Below, piece by piece: positions 18,037-26,666 of a stretch of DNA of 64,000 nt. Every line of letters begins with the position of its first letter. The first letter of the stretch is position 1. Source of the DNA: Mesorhizobium waimense (GTDB lineage: Bacteria > Pseudomonadota > Alphaproteobacteria > Rhizobiales > Rhizobiaceae); the NCBI RefSeq assembly GCF_003601975.1, contig NZ_QZWZ01000014.1, forward strand, positions 1 through 64,000, given 5' to 3'. A model generated the notes under the pieces. That model was given only the letters and a program-made list of their open reading frames with translations, had not been told where the DNA came from and did not search any database. The translations under genes and the position numbers were made by a program.

Positions 18037-18930
18037 ATGAGCGCTTATACCGGCACGTTGAATTCGACACAGCGCATGGATACCACGGCGGTCATTGCCG
18101 TGGCGCTGACCGTGGTCGGTTGGGCCTCCGCCTTTCCGGCCATCCGGGCCGGCCTCGCTGCCTTCGATCCGCTCGAACTCGGCGCGCTGCGCTTCGCCAT
18201 CGCCGCCGTTCCGGCCGCGATCTTCCTGGCCGTCAAGCGCCCTGCGCTGCCCCGCATCGACGAATTGTGGCGCTTCGGCTTCGGCGGCGCCATCTTCGTC
18301 GCGCTCTACACGGCGATGCTCAATTTCGGCGAGCTGACGGTCTCGGCCGGTGCCGCCGGCTTCATCATCAATGTCAGCCCGATCTTCACCGCCATCATGG
18401 CCATGGCGCTGCTCGGCGAACGCTTTTCCGGCCTGGCCTGGCTCGGCACCGGCATTTCCTTCGCCGGCATCGGCATCATCGCCATGGGCGAGGGGCAGGG
18501 CCTGCATTTCAACACCGGCGCGCTGCTGGTTCTAGGCTCCGCCCTGTGCTCGGCCGTCAACACCATCGTCCAGAAGCCGCTCTTTGCCCGTCACCACCCG
18601 CTGACCATCGCCGCTTCCAACATGGTGCTCGGCGCGCTCTGCCTAGCGCCATTCCTGCCCAACGCGCTCTCGCAGGCCGCGGTCGCCGACACTGCCGGGC
18701 TCAGTGCCGTCATCTTTCTCGGCATCGTGCCGAGCCTGATCGCCTACGCCGCTTGGGCCACCGCGCTGTCGCGTCTGCCCGCCGCGCGCGCCTCGAACTT
18801 CCTCTATCTGGTGTCGCCGGTGGCGACGCTGATCGGCTTCTTCTGGCTCGGCGAAGTGCCGACCCTGCTCGGCATCATCGGCGGCGCATTGGCGCTCGGC
18901 GGCGTCATCGTGGTGAATTTGAAGAGGTGA
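18037..18930 (+). CDS. EamA/DMT-family transporter (RhaT/YdcZ-type drug-metabolite exporter)
   Basis: 297 residues with about ten membrane helices in two EamA repeats (about residues 10-145 and 155-290). Typical sequences are W-A-S-A-F-P-A-I-R near residue 27 and the second-repeat P-x-L-I-A-Y-A-x-W near 235. Start chosen at ATG 18037 because AAGGACGG lies just upstream; an in-frame ATG at 18010 is possible. Members export amino acids, purines or small metabolites at the inner membrane; no substrate can be assigned. Regulation by the divergent LysR protein is likely. Confidence 0.88.
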   Translation: MSAYTGTLNSTQRMDTTAVIAVALTVVGWASAFPAIRAGLAAFDPLELGALRFAIAAVPAAIFLAVKRPALPRIDELWRFGFGGAIFVALYTAMLNFGELTVSAGAAGFIINVSPIFTAIMAMALLGERFSGLAWLGTGISFAGIGIIAMGEGQGLHFNTGALLVLGSALCSAVNTIVQKPLFARHHPLTIAASNMVLGALCLAPFLPNALSQAAVADTAGLSAVIFLGIVPSLIAYAAWATALSRLPAARASNFLYLVSPVATLIGFFWLGEVPTLLGIIGGALALGGVIVVNLKR

Positions 18931-18957
18931 ATCAGAGAGTTGGAGGAGTTGGCTGTA

Positions 18958-19479
18958 CTAGGGCTGGCGAGCAAGCGAGTTAACGAAGTCGGATATCTGA
19001 CGGCTGCCACGCAAGTTCATCACCGGCACCAGCGCCCCCCTCGCCAGACGCTCCTGCTCGATGAGCGGTCGACTGTCACGGTCGAAATTCCAGATGTAGC
19101 GCAGAAACGACAAAAACTCTTTGTCCAGCCTCTCACGGCATCCGGCCGCAAGATCAGGCCGAGGCCGGTTCAATGCGCTACGCAATATGACCCGGCTCAG
19201 GCAGGTTACGCGAGGGGTGTCGAGCCAGACAACGAGATCGGCGCGGGGCAGCCTGAGGTCGAAAGTTTGCCGATAGTAGTTTCCCTCGCACGCCCAGCCG
19301 TCACCAGAGATGGCCTCGCTGACGTGTGCACGAAAGACCTCATTTTGAGGTTTGCTCCAACCCGGGCCCCAGAACAGTCTGTCCAAATGCACGACCGGCA
19401 ATTTCAGCCGTTCGCCCACTTCCCTTGCCAGGGTTGATTTGCCGCTTCCAGCATTTCCGAGAATTACGATCCGTTGCAC
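18958..19479 (-). CDS. P-loop NTPase, adenylate-kinase-like (DNA topology modulation FlaR-related)
   Basis: 173 residues from a GTG at 19479 (GAGG about nine bases upstream); the longer frame to 19539 runs through a dispersed repeat and is unlikely. The P-loop G-N-A-G-S-G-K-S-T is at residues 8-16, followed by H-L-D-R-L-F-W-G-P-G-W near 33 and a D-L-V-V-W-L-D-T-P strand near 78, the pattern of small kinases annotated as FlaR-like topology modulation proteins or adenylate kinases. The lid has Arg-rich helices. True substrate is unknown. It ends 28 bases from the EamA gene, convergent. Confidence 0.78.
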   Translation of the reverse strand: MQRIVILGNAGSGKSTLAREVGERLKLPVVHLDRLFWGPGWSKPQNEVFRAHVSEAISGDGWACEGNYYRQTFDLRLPRADLVVWLDTPRVTCLSRVILRSALNRPRPDLAAGCRERLDKEFLSFLRYIWNFDRDSRPLIEQERLARGALVPVMNLRGSRQISDFVNSLARQP

Positions 19480-19503
19480 GAGGCGACCTCGGAAAGCTTG
19501 GGT

Positions 19504-19556
19504 TCTCACCCCCACGATGTGAGGGAGAGGTGGTCGCAAAGCGGCCGGAGAGGGAG
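19504..19556. repeat. Dispersed rhizobial palindromic repeat
   Basis: CTCAC/GTGAG arms (19505-19509 and 19519-19523) are followed by GGTCGC-AAA-GCGGCC (19532-19546) and GAGAGGGAG. It has the same three-part plan as the repeat at 43302-43345: a first hairpin with CCCC/GGGG-rich arms, a second short hairpin with a GAA- or AAA-type loop, and a G-rich tail. It fills most of the gap between the kinase-like gene and mutL. Confidence 0.5.
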
Positions 19557-19578
19557 CTACGCCGACGGAACTGTGTCG

Positions 19579-21441
19579 TCACCGCCGCCCGAACAACCGC
19601 TCGATGTCCGCCAGCTTGAGCTCGATATAGGTCGGGCGGCCGTGGTTGCAGGTGCCGGAGCCCGGCGTCGCCTCCATCTGCCTGAGCAGCGCGTTCATCT
19701 CCTCGGCCTTCAGTAGGCGGCCGGAGCGCACCGAGCCGTGGCAGGCCATGGTCGCGGCGATCCTGTCCAGCCGGCCCTTCAGCGTCTCGACCGTGTCGTT
19801 GTCGGCGATCTCGTCAGCGAGGTCGCGCACCAGTTGCTGCACATTGGTTTCGCCGAGCATCGACGGCGTCTCGCGCACCGCGACGGCACCCGGCCCGAAG
19901 CGCTCGATGCCGAGGCCAAAGCGGGCAAGCGTTTCGGAATGCATGGCGAGCCGCTCGGCATCCTCTTCCGGCAGGTCGACGATCTCCGGCAGAAGCAGCA
20001 TCTGCGAGGGCACCGCGCGCGAATGGAGCGCATTCTTCAAGGCTTCGTAGACCAGCCGCTCATGCGCGGCGTGCTGGTCGACGATGACGAGCGAATCCCT
20101 GGTTTGGGCGACGATGTAGTTCTCATGCACCTGCGCCCGCGCCGCGCCCAGCACTGTGCCGAGCAGGGTCTCGGCCGCCTTGTCCTGGCCGGCGCGCGCA
20201 TCGGCGCTGACCAGCGGCCCGGCATCGAAGGCGGCCTGATCGTTCTCGCGGAACCCGCCACTACCGGAGCCACCGCCTTCCATGTCGAGCGGTCGCTGCG
20301 CAGAGCGGTCGAACCCGGTGAAGCCCGAGGCGCGATAGGCCGCATCGTAGCTGCGGTGTCCATTGGCCGGTCCGGGATGCGCGTAGCTGGCAGCACCGGG
20401 TCGGAACGCCGCCATCATGCCTGCCGCTCCTGTGGTGGCGGCGCGGATGCTGGCATTGGCCAGCGCCTCGCGGATGGCGCCGACAATCAGCCCGCGCACC
20501 AGTCCGGGATCGCGGAAACGGACATCGGCCTTGGCCGGGTGGACATTGACGTCGACGGTTCCCGGATCGAGCGTCAGGAACAGCACGGTCACCGCATGGC
20601 GGTCGCGCGGCAGCACGTCTGCGAAAGCGCCGCGAATGGCGCCGGCGATCAGCTTGTCGCGAACCGGCCTGCCATTGACATAGGCATATTGCTGCAGCGC
20701 GTTGGCGCGGCTGAAGGACGGGATCGAGATATGGCCGGCAAGGCGCACGCCTTCGCGCCCGGCATCGATGGCGATCGCGTTGGCGGGGAAGTCGGCGCCC
20801 ATCACTTGTGCGACACGGGCAAGCCGGCCCTCGGGGCTGTCGGTAGTTGCCGGCAATTCCAGCGTCGAACGGTCGGAGCCGGCCAGCGTGAAGCGCACGG
20901 CGGGGAAGGCAATCGCAATGCGCTTGACCACATTGCTGGTGGCCGAACTTTCGGCGCGCTCGCCCTTCATGAATTTGAGCCGCGCTGGCGTTGCGAAGAA
21001 CAGGTCGCGCACCTCAACCGTGGTGCCGCGATTGGCCGCCGCCGGCTTGACGGCGGACATACGGCCGCCCTCGATGCCGATCTCGGCGGCGCTATCGCCA
21101 GCGGCCGTGCGCGAGCGGATCGATAGCCGTGCCACCGAGCCGATCGAGGGCAGCGCCTCGCCGCGGAAGCCGAGCGAGCGGATGTCGTGGATGTTGTCGG
21201 CAAGCTTGGACGTGCAGTGGCGGGCGATCGCCAGCGCCAGCTCCTGCTCGGGAATGCCGAAGCCGTCGTCGGTGACGCGGATCAGGTTCAGCCCGCCACC
21301 AGCGGTGACGATCTCGACGCGCGAAGCCCCGGCATCGAGCGCGTTCTCGACCAATTCCTTGACCACGCTCGCCGGACGCTCGATGACTTCGCCGGCGGCG
21401 ATCTGATTGATCATCGTTTCGGAAAGCTGGCGGATGGGCAT
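19579..21441 (-). CDS. mutL: DNA mismatch repair protein MutL
   Basis: 620 residues from the ATG at 21441. The N-terminal GHKL ATPase shows [21 protein letters not shown] near residue 20, D-D-G-F-G-I-P near 60 and G-F-R-G-E-A-L near 95. The C-terminal part has the endonuclease signature [12 protein letters not shown] (DQHAX2EX4E), plus A-C-H-G-S-V-R-S-G and C-N-H-G-R-P-T for metal binding, so this MutL should nick DNA itself, as expected in bacteria that lack MutH. A Gly/Ala-rich linker of about 100 residues joins the halves. No mutS is in the window. Confidence 0.96.
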   Translation of the reverse strand: MPIRQLSETMINQIAAGEVIERPASVVKELVENALDAGASRVEIVTAGGGLNLIRVTDDGFGIPEQELALAIARHCTSKLADNIHDIRSLGFRGEALPSIGSVARLSIRSRTAAGDSAAEIGIEGGRMSAVKPAAANRGTTVEVRDLFFATPARLKFMKGERAESSATSNVVKRIAIAFPAVRFTLAGSDRSTLELPATTDSPEGRLARVAQVMGADFPANAIAIDAGREGVRLAGHISIPSFSRANALQQYAYVNGRPVRDKLIAGAIRGAFADVLPRDRHAVTVLFLTLDPGTVDVNVHPAKADVRFRDPGLVRGLIVGAIREALANASIRAATTGAAGMMAAFRPGAASYAHPGPANGHRSYDAAYRASGFTGFDRSAQRPLDMEGGGSGSGGFRENDQAAFDAGPLVSADARAGQDKAAETLLGTVLGAARAQVHENYIVAQTRDSLVIVDQHAAHERLVYEALKNALHSRAVPSQMLLLPEIVDLPEEDAERLAMHSETLARFGLGIERFGPGAVAVRETPSMLGETNVQQLVRDLADEIADNDTVETLKGRLDRIAATMACHGSVRSGRLLKAEEMNALLRQMEATPGSGTCNHGRPTYIELKLADIERLFGRR

Positions 21442-22600
21442 GGGAGCACTATAGGCGGATTCGTGGGGTTTGCGGGAGGGGAGATTCACGCGATTGGGTG
21501 GACCAGCATTTACCTCACGCCACAAGCTCGCCTACATGGCGCCGGCGCTGCACTCCTCGAGCTCGATCATCTGCGAGCCGATGGAAATTGCGGTGCCGAA
21601 GCGCCACCTGCACATCATCCATTCGGCACTGAAGCATTCCGACAAGCCGTTCATGGGCATCGTCACCTCGAAGGAACGCGCCGAAGACACGATGGCGATG
21701 GCCGGCATCGTGTTCGGCGAGGATTATGTGCGCGACAACCCGGTCCTGGTGTCGATCACCAACTGCAACTCGCCGCTGGTGTGGGACGCCACCATGCTCG
21801 ACGCCATGAAGGTCTATGCGCGCAGCAACCAACCCGCTGATCCTGGCGCCTTTCGCACTCTGCGGCGCCTCGACCTCGGCCTCCGCCGTCGGCGCGGTCG
21901 CGCAGGTCAATGCGGAAGCACTGGCCGGCGTCGCGTTCACGCAACTCTTGCGTCCCGGCTCGCCGCAGATCTACGGCCAGTTCATGGTCACCGTCGACAT
22001 GAAGACCGGCGCCCCGATGGGCGGCACGCCGGAGGCCGCGCAGATGATGTATCTGATGGGTGCGCTTGCCAGGAAATACCGGCTGCCGTGGCGCACGTCA
22101 GGCTTCCATGTCGGGTCGAAGCTGAACGACGCCCAGGCCGGCTACGAGGCGAACATGCTGATGCATGCCGCCATCCTGGCCGGCGCCAACTACATCTGGC
22201 ACTCGGCCGGCTGGCTGGAGGCGGGGCTCACCTGCGGCTATTCGAAATTCGCGACGGACTGCGAGCAGCTTGTCGGCTGGTACAAATATGCCGGCGGGCT
22301 GCCGTTCGACGATTTCAAGGAAGCCATGGCGGCGATCCGCGAGGTCGGGCCTCAGGGTCATTTCCTGGGCACCCAGCACACGCTCGAACATTTCGAGTCC
22401 GCCTTCTTCATGCCCAGCATCATGGACTTCAATTCGTTTGAACAGTGGAAGGCTGAAGGCGCGAAGGACCACGACACGCGCGGTCGCGAGAAAGCGTGCT
22501 GGCCGACTATGAGGAGCCAAAGCTCGACGAGGGCATCGCCGAGGGTCTCAAGGATTTGATCGCGCGGCGTGAGGAAAAACTGCCCGACAGCGTTGGTTGA
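21442..22600 (+). pseudogene. Trimethylamine methyltransferase (MttB)-family gene, 5' truncated, two frameshifts
   Basis: Three frames together give the C-terminal three-quarters of an MttB-superfamily protein. The remnant starts near 21510 ([15 protein letters not shown]), shifts frame near 21830, carries on with T-L-L-like core and the G-F-H-V-G-S-K-L-N-D-A-Q-A-G-Y-E-A-N helix pair, shifts again near 22489, and ends D-Y-E-E-P-K-L-D-E-G-I-A to the stop at 22598-22600. The first about 130 residues are missing, next to mutL. Relatives transfer a methyl group from quaternary or tertiary amines to a corrinoid protein. It is dead here. Confidence 0.85.
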
Positions 22601-22721
22601 TGGAACAGGCGAAGACTTGACCGGACCATAGAGAGTGATTTGCCTGGATCGGTAGCCTGTGCCGTCGGACGGGGCGCTGCAAGATTTATGGGCCGCAAGA
22701 AAGCCAGTATGCAGGATGCGT

Positions 22722-22750
22722 GATATTGATAGTTTAGGGCTATCGATATC
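22722..22750. promoter_or_regulatory. 29-base palindrome directly before a secreted-protein gene
   Basis: Arms GATATTGATAG (22722-22732) and CTATCGATATC (22740-22750) pair with one mismatch around a seven-base spacer. The palindrome ends just before CGGAGA and 12 bases before the ATG at 22763. It may be a repressor operator placed over the start of the message, or an RNA hairpin next to the ribosome site. The regulator is unknown. Confidence 0.5.
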
Positions 22751-22762
22751 CGGAGATTCTGC

Positions 22763-23242
22763 ATGAGACCGACAGTGCTCGTTGCCGTCCTTTCGATCGC
22801 CGCGCCCGCGGCGGCCCTGGCCGGCCCGGCATCCAATGCGGTGAAGTTCTTCTATGTGCCCGAGGTCAAATTCGAGGCCGACGCCAAATACCGCGACCGT
22901 TTCACCGAGCCGGTGACCAAGCTGTTCGACCTCAACGACCAGGCGCAGAAGAACAAGCCGGACGAGGTGCCTTGCATCGACTTCGCTCCCGGTCTCGACG
23001 CGCAGGACTATGACGAAAAGACCGTCGCCAAGACGCTGAAGCTGTCTGAAGCGGTGGACGGCGACAGCGCCGTGGTGACGGCGACGTTCAGCCTTTTCCC
23101 GGAAGGCGATGAGTCCAAGCGTGAAATGGTCTGGTCTCTCAAGAAAATCGACGGCAAGTGGAAGGTCGCCGACATCACGTCGAAGACCAGCGGCTGGACG
23201 CTCAGCGCGCTGGAATGTCTGGCCGGCCAGACGCCGCAGTGA
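22763..23242 (+). CDS. Secreted DUF3828-like protein, copy 1
   Basis: 159 residues. A signal peptide (residues 1-21, cleavage near A-L-A-G) precedes a small domain with F-Y-V-P-E-V-K-F near residue 30, P-C-I-D-F-A-P near 73, Y-D-E-K-T-V-A-K-T-L-K near 84, and a final sheet ending W-S-L-K-K-I-D-G-K-W-K-V-A-D-I and W-T-L-S-A-L-E-C. Two cysteines (near 74 and 153) could form a disulphide in the periplasm. The same plan recurs in the gene at 23633, so the two are tandem paralogues. The DUF3828 assignment is tentative and the function unknown. A strong palindrome lies just upstream. Confidence 0.72.
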   Translation: MRPTVLVAVLSIAAPAAALAGPASNAVKFFYVPEVKFEADAKYRDRFTEPVTKLFDLNDQAQKNKPDEVPCIDFAPGLDAQDYDEKTVAKTLKLSEAVDGDSAVVTATFSLFPEGDESKREMVWSLKKIDGKWKVADITSKTSGWTLSALECLAGQTPQ

Positions 23243-23284
23243 TGCAACGGGACGCGGCTGCGTCCAGGCCGCGTCGGCAGGTCG

Positions 23285-23410
23285 ACGATCTCCGGCAACG
23301 GGACCGGCACGGCCATCCTCAATGGTGGTGTGATCTCGTCCTATGCCAGCAATCAGATCAACGGCAACACCGCCGACGGCCCGAATCCGCCAACCATCCC
23401 GCTGAAATAG
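23285..23410 (+). pseudogene. C-terminal tail of a beta-helix repeat protein
   Basis: A 41-codon open stretch with T-I-S-G-N-G-T-G, then G-G-V-I-S-S-Y-A-S-N-Q-I-N-G-N and N-P-P-T-I-P-L-K before the stop. This is the usual end of right-handed parallel beta-helix proteins common in Mesorhizobium, where each turn has G-N-G or N-x-I-x-G-N. Nothing upstream continues it: the previous gene ends 42 bases before. It is an orphan fragment with no start. Confidence 0.5.
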
Positions 23411-23567
23411 CGGTTATCGACAATGCTTCGCGCGGCACCGCCGCGCGAAGCTGATGCATGAACGTCATGCACAAACAAAACCTGAGGCGCGTCGGCGACG
23501 CGCTTTGGCGGTTCAGGCGGTTTGGGGTTGTTCGCGCCGGCGAATTCTGCATGTTTGTGAGCGGGCT

Positions 23568-23609
23568 CCAAAGACCGATGGCTGGACGCTGAGCCAGCTG
23601 AGTGCGTGA
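23568..23609 (+). pseudogene. 3' end of a third DUF3828-like paralogue
   Basis: P-K-T-D-G-W-T-L-S-Q-L-S-A followed by TGA matches the end of copy 1 (S-K-T-S-G-W-T-L-S-A-L-E-C). It lies 24 bases before copy 2. Nothing recognisable remains upstream of it except the beta-helix tail. It suggests an original array of at least three tandem copies, one of which has been deleted almost entirely. Confidence 0.55.
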
Positions 23610-23632
23610 ACGGTCGGCCCCGGAGTGATGCG

Positions 23633-24208
23633 ATGGTCCGTCTTCCGCCCTTGGTGGCTGTGTGTCTGCTGGCGGGACTGACCGGCGGTGCCAGCGCTCA
23701 GGGCTTGTTCGGTGCGCCACCTGCAAATGCGCCGGCCGACGAGACATCCCCTGCAAGCCCGCCGGCGGCATCGCCGCCGGCCCAAAGTGCTCCAGCCGAG
23801 AGCGCGCCATCGGCGCCCGTGCTGCCGGGCTCGCCAACGGCGGTGATCAAGCCTTTCTACGAGCGTGTCGGGCTGGAACTTGATCCGGCTGAGCGCAAGA
23901 ACTTCATCGACCCGGCCAAGACCGTGCTCGACAAGAGCGATGCGCTGCGCAAATCCGGGCAGGGCGAATGCCTCGACCCCAACATGGCGCTCGACAATGC
24001 CAATTACGACAAGCTCGCGATCGACAAGAGCCTGAAGACCATCGAAGCGGTCAATGGCGACGAGGCCAAGGTGGTTGTCGCCTTCGTCGTCGAAGGCAAT
24101 GCGCATCGGCTGGAATGGAAACTGAAAAAGATCAACGGCGGCTGGAAGATATCAGACCTTCTGTCGGTGACCGGCGAATGGGCGCTCAGTCAGTATCAGT
24201 GCGAATAG
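23633..24208 (+). CDS. Secreted DUF3828-like protein, copy 2, with Pro/Ala-rich linker
   Basis: 191 residues from the ATG at 23633. A signal peptide (about 1-23, ending G-A-S-A-Q) is followed by about 40 residues rich in Pro, Ala and Ser, then the same domain as copy 1: I-K-P-F-Y-E-R near residue 72, G-E-C-L-D-P near 110, Y-D-K-L-A-I-D-K-S-L-K near 123, and a C-terminal W-K-L-K-K-I-N-G-G-W-K-I-S-D then C near the end. Two cysteines occupy positions equal to those of copy 1. The extra linker could span peptidoglycan. Probably periplasmic; function unknown. Confidence 0.72.
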   Translation: MVRLPPLVAVCLLAGLTGGASAQGLFGAPPANAPADETSPASPPAASPPAQSAPAESAPSAPVLPGSPTAVIKPFYERVGLELDPAERKNFIDPAKTVLDKSDALRKSGQGECLDPNMALDNANYDKLAIDKSLKTIEAVNGDEAKVVVAFVVEGNAHRLEWKLKKINGGWKISDLLSVTGEWALSQYQCE

Positions 24209-24215
24209 GGAACCG

Positions 24216-24356
24216 ATGAAGATCACCGACATCCGCGTCAACGTCCCGCTCGTGCCGTTCTGCTGGACGGCCGGTCTCTATGGCGGTGCCCCAACAACCC
24301 GGCCGCTGAAGCTGCGTGGTTCCGCATTGATCCAGGCTCATCCCCGCCCGCGATAG
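24216..24356 (+). pseudogene. Enolase-superfamily (mandelate racemase-like) N-terminal stub
   Basis: A 46-codon frame beginning M-K-I-T-D-I-R-V-N-V-P-L-V-P-F, the standard first strand of mandelate racemase/muconate-lactonising enzymes. After G-L-Y-G-G it degenerates and stops at 24354-24356, overlapping the 3' end of the convergent queF gene. The remaining roughly 330 residues of such an enzyme, with all catalytic residues, are gone. Confidence 0.55.
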
Positions 24357-24799
24357 GGCGCGACACCCGTATCGGGCAGCCAGGCGCCTTCCGGCGGCGC
24401 GGCGGTTTGCCAGAACACGTCGATCGGAATGCCGCCGCGCGGATACCAATAGCCGCCAATACGCAACCACAGGGGCTTGGTCGCGGCCACAATGCGGCGC
24501 CCGATCATGACGGTGCATTCTTCATGGAAGGCGCCATGGTTGCGGAAAGAGGTCATGAACAGCTTGAGTGACTTCGATTCCACCAAGAGCGTATCGGGTG
24601 CGTAGTCGATGACGATATGGGCGAAATCCGGCTGTCCGGTGACCGGGCAGAGCGAGGTGAATTCCGGGCAGACGAAGCGCACGATGGCCGGCGGGCCGTT
24701 GCCGCGCGCAAACGGCACGGTCTCCAGCACCGCTGCTTCAGGGCTCTGTGGCGGCTCGACATGGGCGCCGAGCTGGGTGAGGGTTCTGGTGTCGATCAT
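24338..24799 (-). CDS. queF: NADPH-dependent 7-cyano-7-deazaguanine reductase
   Basis: 153 residues, a unimodular (B. subtilis-type) QueF that reduces preQ0 to preQ1 in queuosine synthesis. The catalytic Cys is in C-P-V-T-G-Q-P-D (Cys51, with Asp58). E-S-K-S-L-K-L-F near residue 74 is the NADPH/family motif, and [10 protein letters not shown] near 85-94 supplies His and Glu contacts with the substrate. The start is the ATG at 24799. It stands alone among decayed genes, so it was probably kept by selection. No preQ1 riboswitch is seen upstream. Confidence 0.95.
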   Translation of the reverse strand: MIDTRTLTQLGAHVEPPQSPEAAVLETVPFARGNGPPAIVRFVCPEFTSLCPVTGQPDFAHIVIDYAPDTLLVESKSLKLFMTSFRNHGAFHEECTVMIGRRIVAATKPLWLRIGGYWYPRGGIPIDVFWQTAAPPEGAWLPDTGVAPYRGRG

Positions 24800-24880
24800 G
24801 GGCGGGGTCTCTTTTCAATTTTCGGCGCTCATTAGCACAAATTGAATCAGTAGGAAGAGATGACCAGCAACGATCCGCCC

Positions 24881-25431
24881 GGCCATCGCCACCGGCAAGC
24901 TCGACATGGTCGGCATGACCCGCGCTATCATCAAGAAGGTGATGGAGGGCCGCGAGTACGAGATCCGGCGTTGCGCCGTCAAGCCAGCCGAGAACGTGCT
25001 GCTCTACGACGACATCGGCGGCCATCAGGGCATGGGCGCGGCCGAACTGATCGCGACGGGCGGGTCGAAGCTCGAGCTGGTCTCACCGGAGCGCTTCTTC
25101 GCCCGGAAATGGGCGGCATGAACCACGTTCCCTATATGCGCGCCTTCCAGGAAAAGGGGGTCACCATCACCATCAATACCAGGTTGCGGTCGGTGCGGCG
25201 CGTGGTGGTCGAGCATGGCACGCACCCTCGACGACCTCTACCTCACGCTGAACCCACTGTTACAGAATGGCGGCGCGGTCGACTACGAGCGGCTGGTCAG
25301 CGGCGGCGACAATTTCCCCCAGGCGCAATCCCGAGGGCGGGTTCGTGCTGTTCCGCATCGGCGACACCGTCGCCTCGCGCAACATCCGCGCCGCCATCTA
25401 TGACGGCATCCGGTTCGGCTTGCGAATCTGA
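24881..25431 (+). pseudogene. NADH:flavin oxidoreductase (StcD/TMADH-like), decayed
   Basis: Pieces in several frames follow the order of one protein. A-I-A-T-G-K-L-D-M-V-G-M-T-R-A (24881 on) is followed directly by A-E-N-V-L-L-Y-D-D-I-G-G-H-Q-G (an internal deletion removes the Fe-S region), then G-G-M-N-H-V-P-Y-M-R-A-F-Q-E-K-G in another frame, L-D-D-L-Y-L-T-L-N-P-L in a third, and F-R-I-G-D-T-V-A-S-R-N-I-R-A-A-I-Y-D to the stop at 25429-25431. Intact relatives are flavin/Fe-S demethylases of N-methylated amines such as stachydrine derivatives. At least three frameshifts and one deletion make it non-functional. Confidence 0.8.
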
Positions 25432-25573
25432 CGGGCAGTACGGACGATTGGTGGCGCGCAGCCGGGCCTTCGCAGGGAGAGCCACCTGCCGCGTTGGCCC
25501 GGTGCGCGCCGCGCACGGTGCCGGCTTGGCGCCGGGCACTGTACGATGTTGTAGACAGTGCTTGCGCCATTGC

Positions 25574-25981
25574 TCAAAACATCCTGGCGGTGGCCATGCA
25601 GAGCACTGTGATGACAAGCAGCCCTCCGGCAATGCGCTCGCCTCTTGTCATCTTCGCACGCAACTGGCTTTCCGTTGCCTGGTCGGCGCCGGCAAGTTGC
25701 CTGCTGGCAGAGCCCACCAGCGCGCCCTGTACGCCGGCGGCGATCAGCGCCGTCACGATGCCCAGCGCCAGCACCTTTTCCATCGAGCCGAAAACGCCCT
25801 CATGGAAGAAATACCAAAGCAGTATGCCGGTGAGAAAAGCCAGGCCGGCCGCGCCCATTTGTGGCCGGAAGAACCGCTCCGCCCGAATGTCCGGATCACG
25901 GCCGACAGCGATGGTGGTGCCCGCCCAGAACACGCCTGCCATGACGTGAAGGCCGAGGACGACGATGTAGATATATTGCAT
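25574..25981 (-). CDS. Small membrane protein under MarR control
   Basis: 135 residues with four predicted membrane helices: about 3-22 (V-V-L-G-L-H-V-M-A-G-V-F-W-A-G), 42-62, 68-90 and 115-133. H-V-x-A-G-x-F-W-x-G resembles the haem- or copper-domain membrane proteins of the DUF2269/CopD-like type, but I cannot place it firmly. AGAGGA lies before the ATG at 25981. A promoter and a perfect 15-base palindrome sit upstream in the gap shared with the divergent MarR gene, so it is almost certainly the target of that regulator. Confidence 0.72.
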   Translation of the reverse strand: MQYIYIVVLGLHVMAGVFWAGTTIAVGRDPDIRAERFFRPQMGAAGLAFLTGILLWYFFHEGVFGSMEKVLALGIVTALIAAGVQGALVGSASRQLAGADQATESQLRAKMTRGERIAGGLLVITVLCMATARMF

Positions 25982-26017
25982 GACCGCATTTCCTCTTTTT
26001 GCCCCGCCGTTGACAAA

Positions 26018-26046
26018 AAGTTAGATATCGAATGATTCGATGTCAA
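26018..26046 (-). promoter_or_regulatory. Promoter of the membrane-protein gene overlapped by a perfect MarR-type palindrome
   Basis: On the minus strand TTGACA (26046-26041) and TAACTT (26023-26018) are 17 bases apart, a good sigma-70-type promoter about 37 bases before the ATG at 25981. Between the two boxes lies ATCGAATGATTCGAT (26027-26041), a perfect palindrome. A repressor bound there would block the promoter. The MarR gene starts 54 bases to the right, so autoregulation is also likely. Confidence 0.65.
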
Positions 26047-26094
26047 TGAATGAGTCGAGTTTCGCCGATCCGTTTGATGCACTAGTGTCGAAAC

Positions 26095-26532
26095 ATGACG
26101 CCTTTTGACCGTCCGCCTGTCGGCATGAACCTGGCCCGCACCGCCAAGCTGGTGGCGCAGGCCTTTGACGCGGCGCTTGTCGAGGCCGGCGGCACGCTGC
26201 CGGTATGGGTCACTCTGCTGTCGGTCAAGTCGCGCGAACTTGCCAACCAGCGCGAGCTTGCCGGCATGATCGGCATCCAAGGCGCGACGCTGACCCACCA
26301 TCTCAACGCCATGGAAGCGCAAGGGTTACTGACGCGCCGGCGCGATCCGGAGAACCGCCGGGTTCACCAGGTGGCGCTGACCACGGACGGCGAAGCACTG
26401 TTCGAGACATTGCGTACCGCAGCACTTGCCTTCGACAAGCGGTTGCGGGTGGGATTGCCGGACGACAAGTTGGCGGAGTTTGCAGAGGTGTTGGCGGCGC
26501 TCAGGGCAAATGTCGCTGACGCTGCCGGCTAG
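26095..26532 (+). CDS. MarR-family transcriptional regulator
   Basis: 145 residues with the MarR winged helix at about residues 35-105: L-P-V-W-V-T-L-L-S-V, then Q-R-E-L-A-G-M-I-G-I-Q-G-A-T-L-T-H-H-L-N-A-M-E recognition helix, then the wing with R-R-D-P-E-N-R-R-V-H. It would dimerise through the terminal helices and usually acts as a repressor released by small phenolic or oxidising ligands. It diverges from the four-helix membrane protein, and a perfect palindrome covers that gene's promoter. No Cys is present, so thiol sensing is unlikely. Confidence 0.9.
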   Translation: MTPFDRPPVGMNLARTAKLVAQAFDAALVEAGGTLPVWVTLLSVKSRELANQRELAGMIGIQGATLTHHLNAMEAQGLLTRRRDPENRRVHQVALTTDGEALFETLRTAALAFDKRLRVGLPDDKLAEFAEVLAALRANVADAAG

Positions 26533-26666
26533 CGCGTGGCCGTCCCCGCTCAGCCGTCATATCCCGGGATCGAGCCAAAGGCGTAGTGGCGCAGCTTCAG
26601 CGCGGTTGCGATCACGGCCGGCCGCCATGTCGGTGCCGGCTTGTCAAGCTAGGCGCGGAGGCGTGC

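Noticed and set aside
24800-24880. preQ1 riboswitch before queF
   Set aside because: No short hairpin followed by an A-rich tail and C-containing pseudoknot pattern could be found in the leader.
24860-26035. 391-codon plus-strand frame from the oxidoreductase remnant into the MarR target gene
   Set aside because: Only a short piece of it matches the oxidoreductase; the rest is antisense to the intact membrane-protein gene and contains its promoter.
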